A stretch of DNA of 64,000 bases from Leuctra nigra (GCA_934045905.1 OW203762.1:25390345-25454344), one strand, 5' to 3'. Shown: positions 16,817 through 30,300, counted from the first letter of the stretch. Made by a program: numbers and translations. Notes: generated by a model from the letters alone, not told the origin.

Positions 16817-19627
16817 CTAGTCGGCCTTCGCTGCCCCCTCTCCAGATCCCCCGATAGAAGCTACCTTCTCCATCGCCTTCCTCACCGTCACTTCGTCGCT
16901 CAGGAAATTCATCGAAACAACTGGCTTCATGTCGCCATCAAACTCGTATACAAACGGAATACCCGTCGGAAGGTTTAATTTCATTATGGTTTCTTCGGGC
17001 ATTTCTGCAACAATATTCGAAAGATCATAGTGGAGAGATAGGAGAACGAAATTCTCTGATATTTTTTAATAGGTTGTTAGGAAATTTAATTACAACAATT
17101 TGGAGATGTTCACCTCAGTAGAAAGTTTATCGACATATAATTATTTCAATAAAATTTTGTTTTCCCACCAATACTGTTTAACTAGTGGTATGTTACTATG
17201 CAATGATTTTAATATCGACTAAGTGGAGAAGTAACAATCTACCATCAAATAGTAACCATGTAGGTACCAAAACAATGTTAAAACTATGAAATAGTTACTT
17301 TCTATAATAGAGGGCAGTAAGGACATAAGTAGATACCTACTCTCATTTATTTATTTAAAAACATCTTGGTCCTAGGTACTTCAAGAGAGCACTTATAAAT
17401 GTTAAAAAAATCTTGACTAATTTCGCCAATAATTTGTAAATTTGGACAGAACGTTGATCTCGAAAACCATACATGATTTCATCTTGATACGCACAACAGA
17501 TTTTTACTTTTCAACCAATTTGAGGAGTATGCTCAAAAGCCTCAAAAGTATGCCATGCATTGAGTAGGTATGCTCAAAAGTATGCTACCTAAAAAGTCTG
17601 ATTTCTGGCTACTCCAAAAAACAATCTACCTATCAAAATAATAAATGGGGCATGTGACTGCTATCAATTTAATTAGAAATGTCCTCCTGTTATGTAATTT
17701 AGTTAAAGAAACTAATTTTAGATAGACCTCTGTAGTACCCTAAAAAGGGAACAGTAGCATTACAAAATTTCTAGTTTGGAAGTATATGAACTAAGGCAGG
17801 GGTTGGCAACCTTTTTTGATCAAGGATCCAATTATCCAAAAAATATTTTTCATTATATTTTTGTTATGGCGTTACAGGATTAGCCGTCCTACTGCCGCCT
17901 CAACAACTCTACTCCTTTGACGATGCGCCATTATAGGAGGTGAAGTTGGTTGAGGATTCGTAACTCGGGAAGTCAAGCAAGTGAGAAGTTAGCTCCCTGC
18001 GCTCTGCTGAATTTAACGTCCCATCTTAAGGACGGTGTAACGCTCGTCGAGAGACTGATAACAGGTGAAGAGGTGTCGTTACACTAACCCCCAAACACCC
18101 CAGACTCTCTGGCCCAACGGCAGCAACTGGCAAGCCAGAGTTGAATGGTCACCCATCCAACCGCTGACCCCGCTCAATGTTGCTTAACCTCGGTGATCTC
18201 ATGAGAACCGAATACACCAGCCGTTGGGTCCAAGTAAAAATGGGAGCCACAGAGAGGCAAATATTTAAAACACTGAAACTAATAAGTTGGATTGGATACC
18301 TACCAAGTTTATTTTGACATTTGTATTTTTTGTATAGCATAATTTATGACGAAGCCCCCCAAATGATGCCCAGCACGACGTTTTTCAGAATTTCAGCAAT
18401 TTAAAAGTGATTTAGAGGCTCTAAAATGAACACACTGAATTAAACAACATTCCAATTGTTTCCCCGCAGGGTGATTTTTTTTTAAATTTTCGAACATTTA
18501 AATTAGCCATTCAAGAACCACTAGGAGCCGCAGGTTGCCGAACCCTGAACTAGGGGGTGATTCCTGTACGCGATTCTCTCATATTGTTTTAATTTATAGA
18601 GCATAGCAACCAAATTTATTGCAATATCGTACATTTGGCAACAGCCAATGAAACACAGCCATCTAAACATTGTAGGTTCATTGTACAACTGGGCAACCAT
18701 ACAGGAATGACCCCACTAATTACTAGTTACCCAACACTGAGCATGTTAGAAATATTACTTACGATCGATGTGCTTCAAAAGGCCGCGAAGACTTGTCCCG
18801 TGAGCAACGATTAAAATGCGTTTCCCACTCCTGATTTGAGGAACGATTACATCATTCCAATAAGGTACGACCCGAAGCATTGTAGTTTTAAGAGATTCAA
18901 CTTGAGGGATGTCTTCTCTTGTTAGCCCATTCTTACGAAACTTCGGATTGCAAACTATATCGCTGTAATATTTGTGGTCTTGTTCCATTGGCGGTGGAAG
19001 GATATCAAATCTTCTTCGCCAAATTTGAACCTAGAAATTATGATTGTATAATTTAAAATAAAATCAGAGTTCTAAATAACAATAACAATAAATTGTTAGA
19101 ACATGAAACTGAATGCCTGACTTGATCAGCCCCATATTTTGCAGCTGTTTCCGCTTTATTGAAACCAGTAAGTGCTCCGTAGTGTCTTTCGTTCAGCCGC
19201 CAGGATTGCTCGATGGGTATATTTGGTTGCCCGATCTTTTTTAAAATGACATCAAGAGTCTGGTGCGCTCGATGAAGGAGAGATGTGTGTGCCACATCAA
19301 AACGCAGTCCTGCGTCCTGGAGTGCTTTTGCAGAGACAATGGCTTCTTCAAGACCTGAAATGATTTGCTGTCAACAGTGTCTTTCAATTGTACTTAACCT
19401 TAAATGCAAACATTTGTTTACTAACCTTTTTTGCTTAAATTGGCGTCATACCATCCACAAAATAGATTCTTTACAGTCCATTCACTTTCTCCATGCCTGA
19501 CCAATGCAATTTTGAATCTTGGCATTTCTCCATTTGTTTCATTGTTCTTTTGAAAGTTTTTCGCGTAACCATTGTTGTGAGCTCCATTTCCATTACTGAC
19601 ATATGACAAAGACATGCCGCTCTTCAT
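16817..19627 (-). CDS. Pgam: Cofactor-dependent phosphoglycerate mutase, four coding exons
   Basis: The enzyme interconverts 3- and 2-phosphoglycerate in cytosolic glycolysis. Exons on the minus strand: 19426-19627, 19122-19354, 18763-19030 and 16817-17004, all with GT..AG introns and matching phases; 296 aa. Catalytic motifs are LVRHGESEW with His45, [12 protein letters not shown] with the catalytic Glu, and VAHGTSLRG with His222; [12 protein letters not shown] is the usual C-terminal signature. The first 34 residues form an Asn-rich extension; the Met at residue 35 ([13 protein letters not shown]) would give the normal family start, so the longer form is uncertain. The third intron contains a hAT-like element and a 5S-derived SINE. 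The Polinton starts about 106 bp beyond the stop codon. Confidence 0.95.
17797..18547. mobile_element. Non-autonomous hAT-like element in PGAM intron
   Basis: The left end reads CAGGGGTTGGCAACCTTTT and the right end, reverse complemented, CAGGGTTCGGCAACCTG. The flanking octamers AACTAAGG (17789-17796) and AACTAGGG (18548-18555) match in 7 of 8 bases, as expected for an old hAT insertion. There is no transposase frame. A 5S-derived SINE lies inside. Confidence 0.75.
17868..18232 (-). mobile_element. 5S-rRNA-derived SINE, copy 1 (nested in the hAT element)
   Basis: On the minus strand, the head around 18143-18213 reads CGGTTCTCATGAGATCACCG, AGGTTAAGCAACATTGAGCG, then GGATGGGTGACC, which is 5S rRNA-like with the internal pol III promoter region. 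The following part (CTAACCCCCAAACACCCCAG on the plus strand) is shared with copy 2 at 30945-31306. The left boundary is uncertain because the tails differ. Confidence 0.75.
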
Positions 19628-20774
19628 TTTGAATCGTAAATGTTCACTTAGTTACTTCAATGGTTACTTATTTTGTCATTAGACCATTAAATTCGTATAG
19701 CACTTCTTGGGAAAAACAACGAATCGACACTAGAGCAACAAGTAGTAGTCGTAGTACTAGACGCTGACATCTTGATTGGGTAATTATATCAATTAAGGTA
19801 CGCTAATTGCGCCAATAAAAACCACTTGAGGCAACGCAGCTGCTTTAAGCCTGGGGCTCTAAATCATGGCCCTCTTGAAGTAAACAAACACGTGCGTTTT
19901 TATGTAAGACGAGGTGTGACCTGAGTGTCCTTGAAGGCTAGATTAATATGCGGGGTAAAAAAGTGCGGGAGCGCGGAGCGTAATTTGAGCTGTCTGTACC
20001 TTGGCCTGTTGCAAGCGAGCAAAGCAAGTGCGGTCGATCGTATCTCGTTCTCGTATGAAATCGATGGTTCACAGAATTAATCTTCCTGACGGGCCACAAA
20101 AACGAACTCAAAAAAATGAAGAACTTGAAAAATTATCTTAAAAACTAGAAATTCACTAAATAAAAGTACTATTCTGCTTGAATAAATTCATGAGAATATC
20201 TAAATATCATGCATCTAAAACGGCAACAAATTAAAATATTTTGTAATGCTTGGAAGGGGGGGGAGGGGGTAGTATTTATTACCTACTAATTTTTCTTTCT
20301 CAGGGGTGATCGGACCATTTATAAATGTCTATGATCGGACCATATCGGACGCAGCCTATAGGTTACGAGCACCTGGATATTGATAATATTTTGTACAAAG
20401 ACCTTTTTAAAAAAGTAAATAGCAATAAAATTACAAATATTTATTTGAAGTATCAGTTCGAGGTGATCATTATCGAATTGAAGAATTGTCCAAACCGCAC
20501 AGAAGTGTACAAATTAATTTTCGGAACTCAAAAATTCCTGTAATAGTTCCAGGGTTGAGGGAACCATTTGTTATCATTCTCTATCATTCTTGTCTAAATC
20601 CAATACGATACACAACTCAAATTCTGTAATTTTTACGATGAATGAAATAGTTTTATTGGTGTATTCGTCCATGGTTTATTAGAAATGCCAATGCAACAAA
20701 ACGCCTAATATAATTTTGTTTAAGTAGTATGGTATGGATGATAAAGGTATCCCGATTCTATTGAACCATATTAA
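19628..20774. other. PGAM 5' region and spacer
   Basis: Upstream of PGAM; it should contain the promoter and 5' UTR on the minus strand, but no TATA box or clear initiator was picked out. It contains a G-run (about 20256-20270). No other gene is seen. Confidence 0.4.
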
Positions 20775-21300
20775 GGTGCTGCAAGCGCCAGCAATTTTTC
20801 TACTTTTTGTAGACACTTTTTGCGATACGATTGGAGGCGAAATGGGTAGACCAAATTATTTGAAATTTTAATCGTGATTAGATAAAAGACAAACTTAGGG
20901 TTATCCCTTGGTACATTTTTAATTTTTTGTTTCGTTAATTAGTAATAATTAGTGGATTTTTGGTGAAAAATTAGCTATTTTCTCGTCTCCCTGGGCGCCG
21001 TATAAAATTAAATTTCAAAAATGTGCCAAGGGATAACCCTAAGTTTGTCTTTCATCTAATCATGATTAAAATTTGAGATCAATTGGTTTACGGGTTTGGT
21101 CTCCAATCGTATCGCAAATTTCATCGTTTTGCGCGGTTTTGTTGAATAACCGCCTAATTAACGATGCAATAAGCAAAAATTAAAAAGTGCTACTAATATT
21201 CAATCAGACTGATCATGTGAACATCCTATAAAAGTTACACTCACTTATGAAACAATTTTTCTCTCTCAATTTTCTAAATCGGCCGAGCGCTAGTATCACC
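20775..21300. mobile_element. TTAA-flanked foldback MITE (piggyBac-like)
   Basis: TTAA lies on both sides (20771-20774, 21301-21304). The ends are GGTGCTGCAAGCGC and, reversed, GGTGATACTAGCGC. Inside, arms of about 110 bp (about 20821-20930 and 21013-21120) are imperfect inverted copies containing AGGGTTATCCCTTGG and its complement. The 526-bp element has no ORF. Confidence 0.7.
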
Positions 21301-21304
21301 TTAA

Positions 21305-23401
21305 AGTAATGGTAATACCAACCGGCTTCACCCTTAAAAAGAAATACAAAATATGAAATAAGGCAGCACTGCAACTTCCTCAGATCCTATTTGTATAATC
21401 ATTGTAATTGGCCAACCGTGCGGAATGTTGCCATATTTCCGGCAACTTATATCCGAGGGCTATGTTATAATGTTACACACACATCTAAGCATCTTACATG
21501 ATACATATTTGTATAATTATACCTGCATGTTACTTCAATGAAATTCCTTAGCATTTAATTTTACCAAAGGCAAAGGCAAGGACATGCTCGAAAAATATTT
21601 TTGTAACTATCAAATTGCTGTGATTATTAGATCAGTTTTTCGTAAGAAAAGTAATCACTTTTAATGACCATTTACATACCTATTCTAATTTTGCGTTATT
21701 TTAATTTTGTTTTTTATTCTGTAGTAATGAAAAAATAGGTTTCAAGTTTCAAGTTTATTTTCCATAGGGGCGCTTGCCCCTCCCCCCTGGATTTTAGGAA
21801 AACGTAAATTTTTATTTTGTAAGCAAAAAACTCAAAAAACTCAAAAGTACTTATCAAAAAAACAAAAAATGCCTCGCGGGGCGCGAGAATTTTTCTGGCA
21901 AAGACTTCTTAAATGGGACGTAAATTGACGTGACAAAAACTCGAATAACTTACTTATTTATGCAAATAGAACTCTGAATCTGATTTAGAAGTGTTGTATA
22001 CATACCTACTGTGTTCTTACAGCTATCAGTAATATGAAGGATGTATTAACAGTAAATATGCTCCATTTCGAAATAAAAAATCGAAAATGTTTTACTCTAG
22101 AGGGTTTTCACGACCCCAATTTCATCCCAGAACTACATTTCAAATACATTTGAAAACATAATCTTGTATGATCAACCATTTATTTCACTTCAAAAATGTT
22201 AAACTGGAATTTTATAAAATTAAATTTTTCTCACATTTACGAAGTCTTTGCCAGAAAAATATTCGCTTGCAGGGCAAGCAAGGTTTCCTTCATCACCCCA
22301 AAGAGTCAAATTTTAAAAATAATATTGAATATTTCAACAAAATACACCTCATAACGCCTCAAAATTGATTTCAAAGTGTCCAAAAACCAAAAAAACGCTT
22401 TGCGGTACAGAGTTGGAGGCACGCCCCCACACCCCCTTAACCCAACGAAAGTTGTTTTCCTTGCCTTGCCTCCCCCCTGGCAAAAATCCTGCGGACGCCC
22501 AATGTAGGTCCTCTACTCTAATTACTAAGGGGCCATAATACCATTAGTTTAATCTTCAGTTTAGTTAAACACCACTTCGGGAAATGTGGATACACTGCAA
22601 AACTGCAGTCAATGTAGGTATAGCCTGAGATTAATTTAAACTGTTGAAATAAGCTCCGGAATTAAATTGCAGTACGCCCATCTCCGAGTTTTTGGCAACT
22701 ATAATAGTAATACCGGCCCTAATTAGGTAAACGTAGTATCAACTAAAAAATCTTTGGCTAAAAATTAATTTTAATATCTTTCATTTTCAATTTATTTTCA
22801 TTTAATTTCTCATTTGTTTGTAATATTCGGGTTCTGGAAATATTCTTGGCCCGTCCGTGTCAAATGTCAAATTTTAGGACGAACACGAAATTTTACTTTT
22901 CAACAATTTTTTATTTTTCATCAGTGTTGCATTTTTCCTACTGTGTGAAGACAAAATCGTTGTGGTTACACATTAACACAAATGCTGTAATAGTAATAAA
23001 TACGAAATGATACACTTTAAAAAATATACTTACTTATAATGAATGAGTAGTCACTGTTTGTTGATCTTGATTGATTGTGATAGCGACCGTGGGAGAAAAT
23101 AGCTCAACAGTATTATCACTGTCACACTTTGTACTTAGGACTGTTGCACAATGTTCTAACTATAATCTTGGTGCATAGGGGAGAGGGGCGTGCATTGGTG
23201 CGCGGGGCAGATTGGTGAACTTCACATTATCCATCAATATTACGACGATTGGCCACATTTTATTTACAGTGATTTCGATAATACAGTGAGTGATGAACTG
23301 CATCTATCATGTAAATTTGAAGCAAATTTATAATGAAGCAATTAATTTGAAGCAATAAATAAGCAAACTTATTTATAGTTGCGTGAAAAGCAAATCTATA
23401 T
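21305..23401. other. Spacer without recognised gene
   Basis: AT-rich. No frame shows a protein family. Short repetitive-looking stretches occur, but no boundaries can be drawn. Confidence 0.4.
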
Positions 23402-23760
23402 AAAGTAGAATGTCTGTATGTATGTATGTATGTATGTATGTATGTCTGTATGTCTGTATGTATGTTCTTCATACATTTCTACACCCTTTGACCGATCTCC
23501 ACCAAACTTGGCATGGAGTTTCTATGCGGTCCTGCGCACATCGTAGAGTACTTACCCCCATCGCCAAAGCACCCCTAATTGAAAAAAAAACCCCAATTGA
23601 AAAAATTACATTGACACTGTCGGCCATATACTCCTACACCTTTGACCGACCTCAATAAAAATTCGCTAACCTGTTCACATTTCAGGCTACTCGCCCCCTC
23701 CCCAAACCACCCCTAATTGAAGAAATTCAGCGTAAAGGCAGAATGTACCAGAGATAATTT
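23402..23760 (+). repeat. Dispersed repeat with (TGTA)n head, copy A
   Basis: Starts AAAGTAGAATGTCTGTATG with a (TGTA)n run, then TTCTTCATACATTTCTACA, GACCGATCTCCACCAAACTT, CACCCCTAATTGAA and GAGATAATTTCACTTTTT. The same order occurs at 24485-24858. The type of element is not clear. A run of about 20 C follows at 23830. Confidence 0.7.
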
Positions 23761-24336
23761 CACTTTTTGACATTAAAAGGTGTAATAAAACTTATGAAAC
23801 AATCTTCCGAATTTTCTACTCTCGTGTACCCCCCCCCCCCCCCCCCAACCCTCCGGCACGAGCAACGCAAGCTAGTATTTTATACTAACGTCGTAAGGAC
23901 TGTGTGGACGTATACTTATCAAATCGCATGCAGTACGAAGGCTCACTCTCCAACGCGTTACACAGAGCGTTTTGTTGGAGTTGTTGCGCGTATCCGTGCT
24001 CGTTCATCAACGCGTTTCTCTCAGATGTCCTGGTCCTTAGTATAATTTCATGCAGTCTCTTGAATTTAGGGAGTGGTGATGATATGAAGAACATGGAATT
24101 ATCGAAGTTATCGGAAAAAAAATCGTCAAAGACCAAAGCAAATATTTAATAATGTTTTTATTTGTATTATCCTTAGACTAGCACTTGCTCTTGAGTGATA
24201 GAATGATAGTCAACAGTAGAGAGTCAACAGTATTTACACGAAATTAATAAACAAGACAAGTACCTTCCAAAACTAATTTAGATTAGGATTGAATACAAAA
24301 TGTAGGTAAATACCAAATGATAAATACAAAATGAAT

Positions 24337-24384
24337 ACAAAATGATGAAAACAGCAATTTAAATTGCTGTTTTCATCATTTTGT
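24337..24384. repeat. Perfect 48-bp palindrome
   Basis: ACAAAATGATGAAAACAGCA plus ATTT is followed directly by its exact reverse complement, with no spacer. AAAACTAATTTAGA and TCTAAATTAGTTTT further out suggest the palindrome is the core of a larger, partly broken inverted repeat. Confidence 0.9.
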
Positions 24385-24484
24385 CTAAATTAGTTTTCCG
24401 ATGAGAGGGGCCAGATTCACGACTCTGTATCAAGGGGGGGGGGGGGGGATAGAGACCCTTCCAGAACAAGACTATGTTATATTA

Positions 24485-24858
24485 TAAAGTAGAATGTCTG
24501 TGTGTCTGTCTGTCTGTCTGTTCTTCATACATTTCTACATCCATTGACGGATCTCAACCAAATTTGGAATGGAGATTCTAACTGATCCTGCGCACATCGT
24601 AGGGTACTTACCCCCATCACCAAACCACCCCTAATTGAAAAAAAACACCCCAATTAAAAAAAAACAAATGAAAATTGTTTATTTACACTTCGGCCATTGC
24701 TCCTATACCATTAACCGACCTCAATAAAATTTTGCACACGTGTACTTCGTCAACCTGCCCAGATTTCAGGCTACTCACCCCCTCCCCCAAACCACCCCTA
24801 ATTGAAGAAATTCAGCTTAAAGCAGAATGAACGAGAGATAATTTCACTTTTTACATTA
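24485..24858 (+). repeat. Dispersed repeat, copy B (TGTC variant head)
   Basis: Same family as copy A at 23402, with a (TGTC)n head and about 80 percent similar body by eye. A G-run of 14 precedes it at about 24436. Confidence 0.7.
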
Positions 24859-25882
24859 TATAAAATTAAATTTAACAAAAAAATTAAAAGTAAAAAAAAA
24901 TAAAAATAAAGCTGGCGCATTGAATTTGCACCGTCATGTTGACTTCTTCCTTCTTCTCCTTCATCATCTTCTTTTTCCTTCTTTCTTTCGTCGTCTCCTT
25001 GGTCGATATCTTCTTTTTATGTTGCCCCCTCCTTGACACAATGCGCCAAGCTTTTTTTTTTTTTACTATAAATTTTTTTAAATTTAATGTTAATTTTTTT
25101 TTAAATTTAAATTTGAATACTTTCTATTTTTCGTTTTAAATGATTATAATTGTTTTAAAGTTTATACTATCATGGTTCACATAGAGATTTTTTCAATCTC
25201 AAATTTGGGCACAATGTTTGGTTTTTAATGTTGTGCTTGGCGGCAGTAACTGGGCGAAATGATTTCACGAATTTTAAGTGCGAAAATGTTTCAACAATAT
25301 ATAATTGCTGGGACCTTCTTTTAGATCTCAATCCTTTTAGGGGGAAAGGTGCTTGGCAGTCTATATACAAGTTTTTGTTTTTGTTAGATAATACACAATG
25401 TAAGATAATTTCTAACTAGTTTTGTTAAGAGTTTGAGAATATTTGCAAGGAGAGCGCCAATTAACAGTTTTTGTCGCTGAATTCTCATGCTGGTTTTCTA
25501 ATAATCTGTTCATACTTCATAGCAATTATACCAGGATATTAAAAACAGATTTGAACCAGTTTACTGAAAAAGAGTTACCTTTAATCCATAAATAATTATG
25601 TACCTCTATAATGTTATTGAGAGTTAGGTATCGATACTTTAGACAAATTATTGTATCACTTCGCACCATTTATTAAAAATAATTATATTTATTTGTAATC
25701 GTTTTAGCATACTCACAAATCCATACCTACAATGATAGCAGAATTACCTAGTAAAAAAATACAACTTGATTGCAAGATAAGTATTTTTGTACCACCCGAA
25801 ACATGAAAAGCTCATTCAGACCCGTAAATGGGGGGGGGGGGGGGATCACTAGAAACATACAATTTGCAATACTAGAAAATAA

Positions 25883-26111
25883 TAGAACAACTTCTGTGTC
25901 ACATTCCCATTTTTCATACAATTTTGTATTTACACTATGCAACTTCTTGTCACAGAACTTGAACTCAACTTTCTTCTTGTCACAGAGCAACTTAAAAGTT
26001 GAGTTCAAGTTCTGTGACAAGAAGTTGCATAGTGTAAATACAAAATTGTATGAAAAATGGGAATGTGACACAGAAGTTGTTCTAAATGATATAAAATTAT
26101 ATCATTTAGAA
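25883..26111. repeat. Long perfect hairpin, 90-bp arms, plus second palindrome
   Basis: Arms 25883-25972 and 25995-26084 are exact reverse complements with a 22-base loop. A second palindrome, 26080-26111 (TTCTAAATGATATAA, AA, complement), overlaps its end. The motif CTTCTTGTCACAGA recurs in arm and loop. There is no coding evidence; open frames on both strands here are produced by the symmetry. Confidence 0.9.
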
Positions 26112-29100
26112 CGTGTTCTAATTTCCATCAAGATGTGACACAGAAGCGTGGCACAGAAGTTATCAATATGTAAATCTAGCGCCATCGAAATCAAATTTGT
26201 AATTTTTCTTTACCCCCGATTTCTTCATTCCCGTTTTACATACACTTTACATATTCATTCATATTTCATATGAATGAAATTGTCATGAAGTACAAAAGAC
26301 AAAACCTTGACCTTACAGCCCCTTTCACAACAAGTAAGAAGAAAACAAGTTTTTCGAAAATTTAGGCATTTATTCAATTTCACAATCAAAATAATAACCT
26401 ACTATAGTTTATAGCAACATTTCAGTTGTCACTCATTCACAGAAAGTTGAAACTATTTTCGAATAACCTACTTTTGACATATTTGAATTAATTGCGCCAT
26501 ATCTGACATGTTTGCTAGAATGTCGTTCCGCTGAATCAGTTGCTATTTAATCTACGACTATAATGATTCAGAAGGCAGTGATAAATTAGACAACCGAGCG
26601 TCAATCAAAAGACGAAACGATCGATGTACCAGTGAACATCCGATTTAACTGGCTTGATGAAGAATTTATAATAGACGAGCGGAAATATTTGTATTGTAAT
26701 TTCTAAAAACATCAAGTTTTGAGCGGCAATTTTAAAACAATGGAAATTTAGAGTTTCTCTGTAAAAATTTAAAAGTTTCTTGTAACTTACATTAAAATAT
26801 TATTGTTACATAGTATTTTTTCGATGCTTTTTAACCATCCCTACTGTACAACCTACTTCACTCTCGAAATGTGTTTGTCCAATTCTAAAAATAGAAAAAT
26901 TATGACAATTTGAATATTGACACCCCAGCCCACATTACGAAATCAGTAACCACAAAAAATAGGAACACTACAACATGGAAATTTAAATTTAAAATAATTT
27001 AAATCGGGAGTTCAATTCCGAACAAGAACAACAGACAAGGGGAACAGAACAAGAGGAATAAATTTGGAGAACTGCCAGGTGAGGTAAGGTACTAAAATAA
27101 ACACTTTCATTCGCATTATGTACACCACTTTTTATTGTTTATCTCAGGATCTAAAAATAAACTAGATTTACCTACACATGGTACTATATGCTTTGATTTT
27201 TAATTAATTGCAATTTAAAACACCAGTCCCAATCTTAAGAAAATTATTATAAATAATTAATGAAGCAGCACAAAATCTTTACAATAGATAAAGCTGCTAT
27301 TATACTCAACCCAAAATATAGGCAAATAATCTATCAATAAAATGTATAATTCACAGGTAAATTGAAAATCGCAACTCCATAGGAGAAATGTAAGCAAAAA
27401 TATATACAAATTCAAAATGCCAGCATCATAAAATGTGAATGTGCATTAATCTTTTCTTAGTACATGACATGAATTTATTATAATGTATGTAACACAGATT
27501 GGCAACTGCCACTGCAATAGTGATGCTACAAATACAATAGAATAATTATTTCCATAATCGGAGGACACATTAAATATTACCATGTCGTGATTGATGTAGA
27601 TGATCTTAAAAAATATTGAACTCTATTCGTAGGCCGATGATAGAAAATATTTAATCGTTCTTAAATTAAACGAGAAAGCTTCAAAAGAATAAGTTAATGA
27701 ATTTATATTACTAACTTATGCTACCTCCTACTATGCATAATTGATCGTAGGTATAATGATACAAATGTAAGACCAAGAATTATGTCAATCACAGAAACAA
27801 AAAATGTGAAAATGTAAGTGTTAATAATCAAGTTGTATAGTTGAATTGAGAGTAACACATATCATGTTCAGATCATGAACTTAACTTTATACGGCGCATT
27901 AAAATCAAGATTAAACATGAGCTATGTAAAAATAATATAAATTGCCGATTCATTATTAAGCTTGAATTACACGAAGAAATGTTTTGAATCGATTCAAAAT
28001 CAAACACACAATTTAATAAATAGGCCATTTAAGAGAGCGAAGAGCCATCCTCTGGTAATACGACGTACTTAGTATTGTACTCCCGAAATGCAAAATTAAA
28101 AAGAGTTGTTTAATTGCATTATATGTTTTCGTGGCTCAAATATTTATTGATAGTTTGTGCAAATATATGTAAATAAAAGATACTTCAACCAACATGGTGA
28201 CAGTGTTTTGATTTTGACATTCATCAGGTTTTACCCAAAACAAAATGCATTGTGACTGTGCGCTCGCTGACTTTCTTAAATGGCCTATTGAAACACTGCA
28301 AAAGTGAAAACAACTAGTATTGAAAAAATTAAAAATTAGTTAGGTACCTAATTGAATTGACGATCTGATTGTAGATTGAGAGTGAAAAGAGACATCATTA
28401 TATTTCAAGGAAACATGTCATTCTTGTTTAATATGAAGAAAAAAATGTTGTCTTGGAACTTGACTTCGAGTATCGATTCAAAACGTTGACTCGTGTAATT
28501 CAGGCTTTAGTGGGCATAGATGTTTGAAAGTAGTGCTAGTGTACCCTGAATTAGGAATAATAATTTTAAAATATTAATATGGATGGTTCATTCAACTTCA
28601 AAAGAGTCTAAATAATGTTTAGGCTACTTAATTGGACTAAGATTGATTACTTATAAACATGCATTGCAGCCTTAGGTGTGTAATAACAGATTACCAGAAC
28701 TGGGATTTGGCATGCACACATAGTCAACATTCAGGCAGCACACAATTTGGTTCCTTCAACAAAATCCAAAAATAACTAACATCACAGAACATCTACCCTT
28801 ACCTAGTTTCCCAATTACGTACAACAGTACAAAACCTTGCCAAAGTCAGTCCACATTTCTCTAGATTTTAGCCATAGTCACATATAATTACTTAGGTAAG
28901 TCAGTAATTACTAATTACTAATTACGTAAGGTAAGGGTGCAGCAGGAAGTGCACAAATGTAATGCTTCAATGAATAATCAGGTTAAATAACAACATAAAA
29001 CAAGTTCTTCTTTGCTTACGTTTTGTGCCAAGCACAGTTTGTAGTCTAGTTAATTTATCCCTATAATTAATTGAAGCATTCATATGCCCATAATTTCCAT

Positions 29101-30300
29101 TTTTTCCTAAGCGTATTATTTGGTTCTTGGATTTTCCTGAAGAAGGTGCAAATGTGCTGAGCCCACTTCTATGATCAATGATCATTTGAATTTGTACTAT
29201 CTCTTGAAATTAGAGAATAAGAAGACTGAGATGTTCACATTACCACTTAATATGCAATTTATGATATCACGCACCAATTCAATAGTTCAATACCACACAA
29301 AACAGATGGTACCTACGCTACGAAAATTGATTTGATGGTAAATTTAGCGAGATTCATTCCTAATAATCAGAACTAATCAAAGATAGCTCTATTTGAAAGA
29401 AATATATAAAAATAATGTCTGAATTGAAGCATCATACTGATACACAAATCAACATGAAAGAAAGTGTGCGGGTTATTTCCTTAGTACATTCAGAATCGGT
29501 TATCAATAACCTTTCTCAGCGTGAGGTAAAGGTGTCATGAAAACAGTAGGTAGTACTTGTTATCGATGTTAAAGTATTGGAGGTTTGAAACCTATAAGTA
29601 GGAAACAAACTCAACGTTTGTCTGACATACTATGGATGGGATCATCAACATATCCAAAAGGCAAATATACAATGCAACATCATTGATTATTTGCTACGAA
29701 AATAATTTTCATTTGTGAAGGGAAAAGAACCTTGAAATGCCTGAAATTTACACAGTATTTAAGAATGGACTATTTTCATGGTGTCATTTACTGACATTTT
29801 TAAACAGATGCAAAAGACCTGTGACCGGTTACACACCAAAATAAGTAGCGAAAGACGTAGGTAATGAAAAAATTATGTTCAATCACCTTCTAATATTTAG
29901 ATAGTATGTAGTACACAAAATTTCTGTATAAATTATTATGCTATCAAACAATAAATGATTTTCCTATTATCTAGACTTCAAAAAAGTGTAAGCATTTTGC
30001 CATTAATAAATTCTAAATGTAGTATTATATCGATGGTTGACGACAGTGATCAAAATGCAGGAGACGAGCCGCGATGCTCGAGTATGACTGAATACTGTGT
30101 AGATGCTGCTTCCGTTCCACTCGCACCCGGCGTAATGCATTGCAAACCCCAATGATGGTGACAGATAATATTATTCAAAATGACTAACAGAGTTCATGAA
30201 TGTCCGAGGATTAGCTCGCAGCTAGTCTACCCAATGAAATGTTGACGCTCGATTGATAGTACAAACTATAAAGTGAATATGTAGTTTCTTCTTCTTAGCT
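26112..30300. other. Spacer and possible long 3' UTR of PAIP2
   Basis: No protein family is found in any frame. PAIP2 on the minus strand ends at 30301, so its 3' UTR must lie here; minus-strand AATAAA motifs occur (for example near 28140 and 27127) but the true end cannot be chosen. Confidence 0.35.

Noticed and set aside
25748..26138. Pair of 107- and 122-aa frames on opposite strands
   Set aside because: They share their sequence because of the perfect hairpin; no coding signal.
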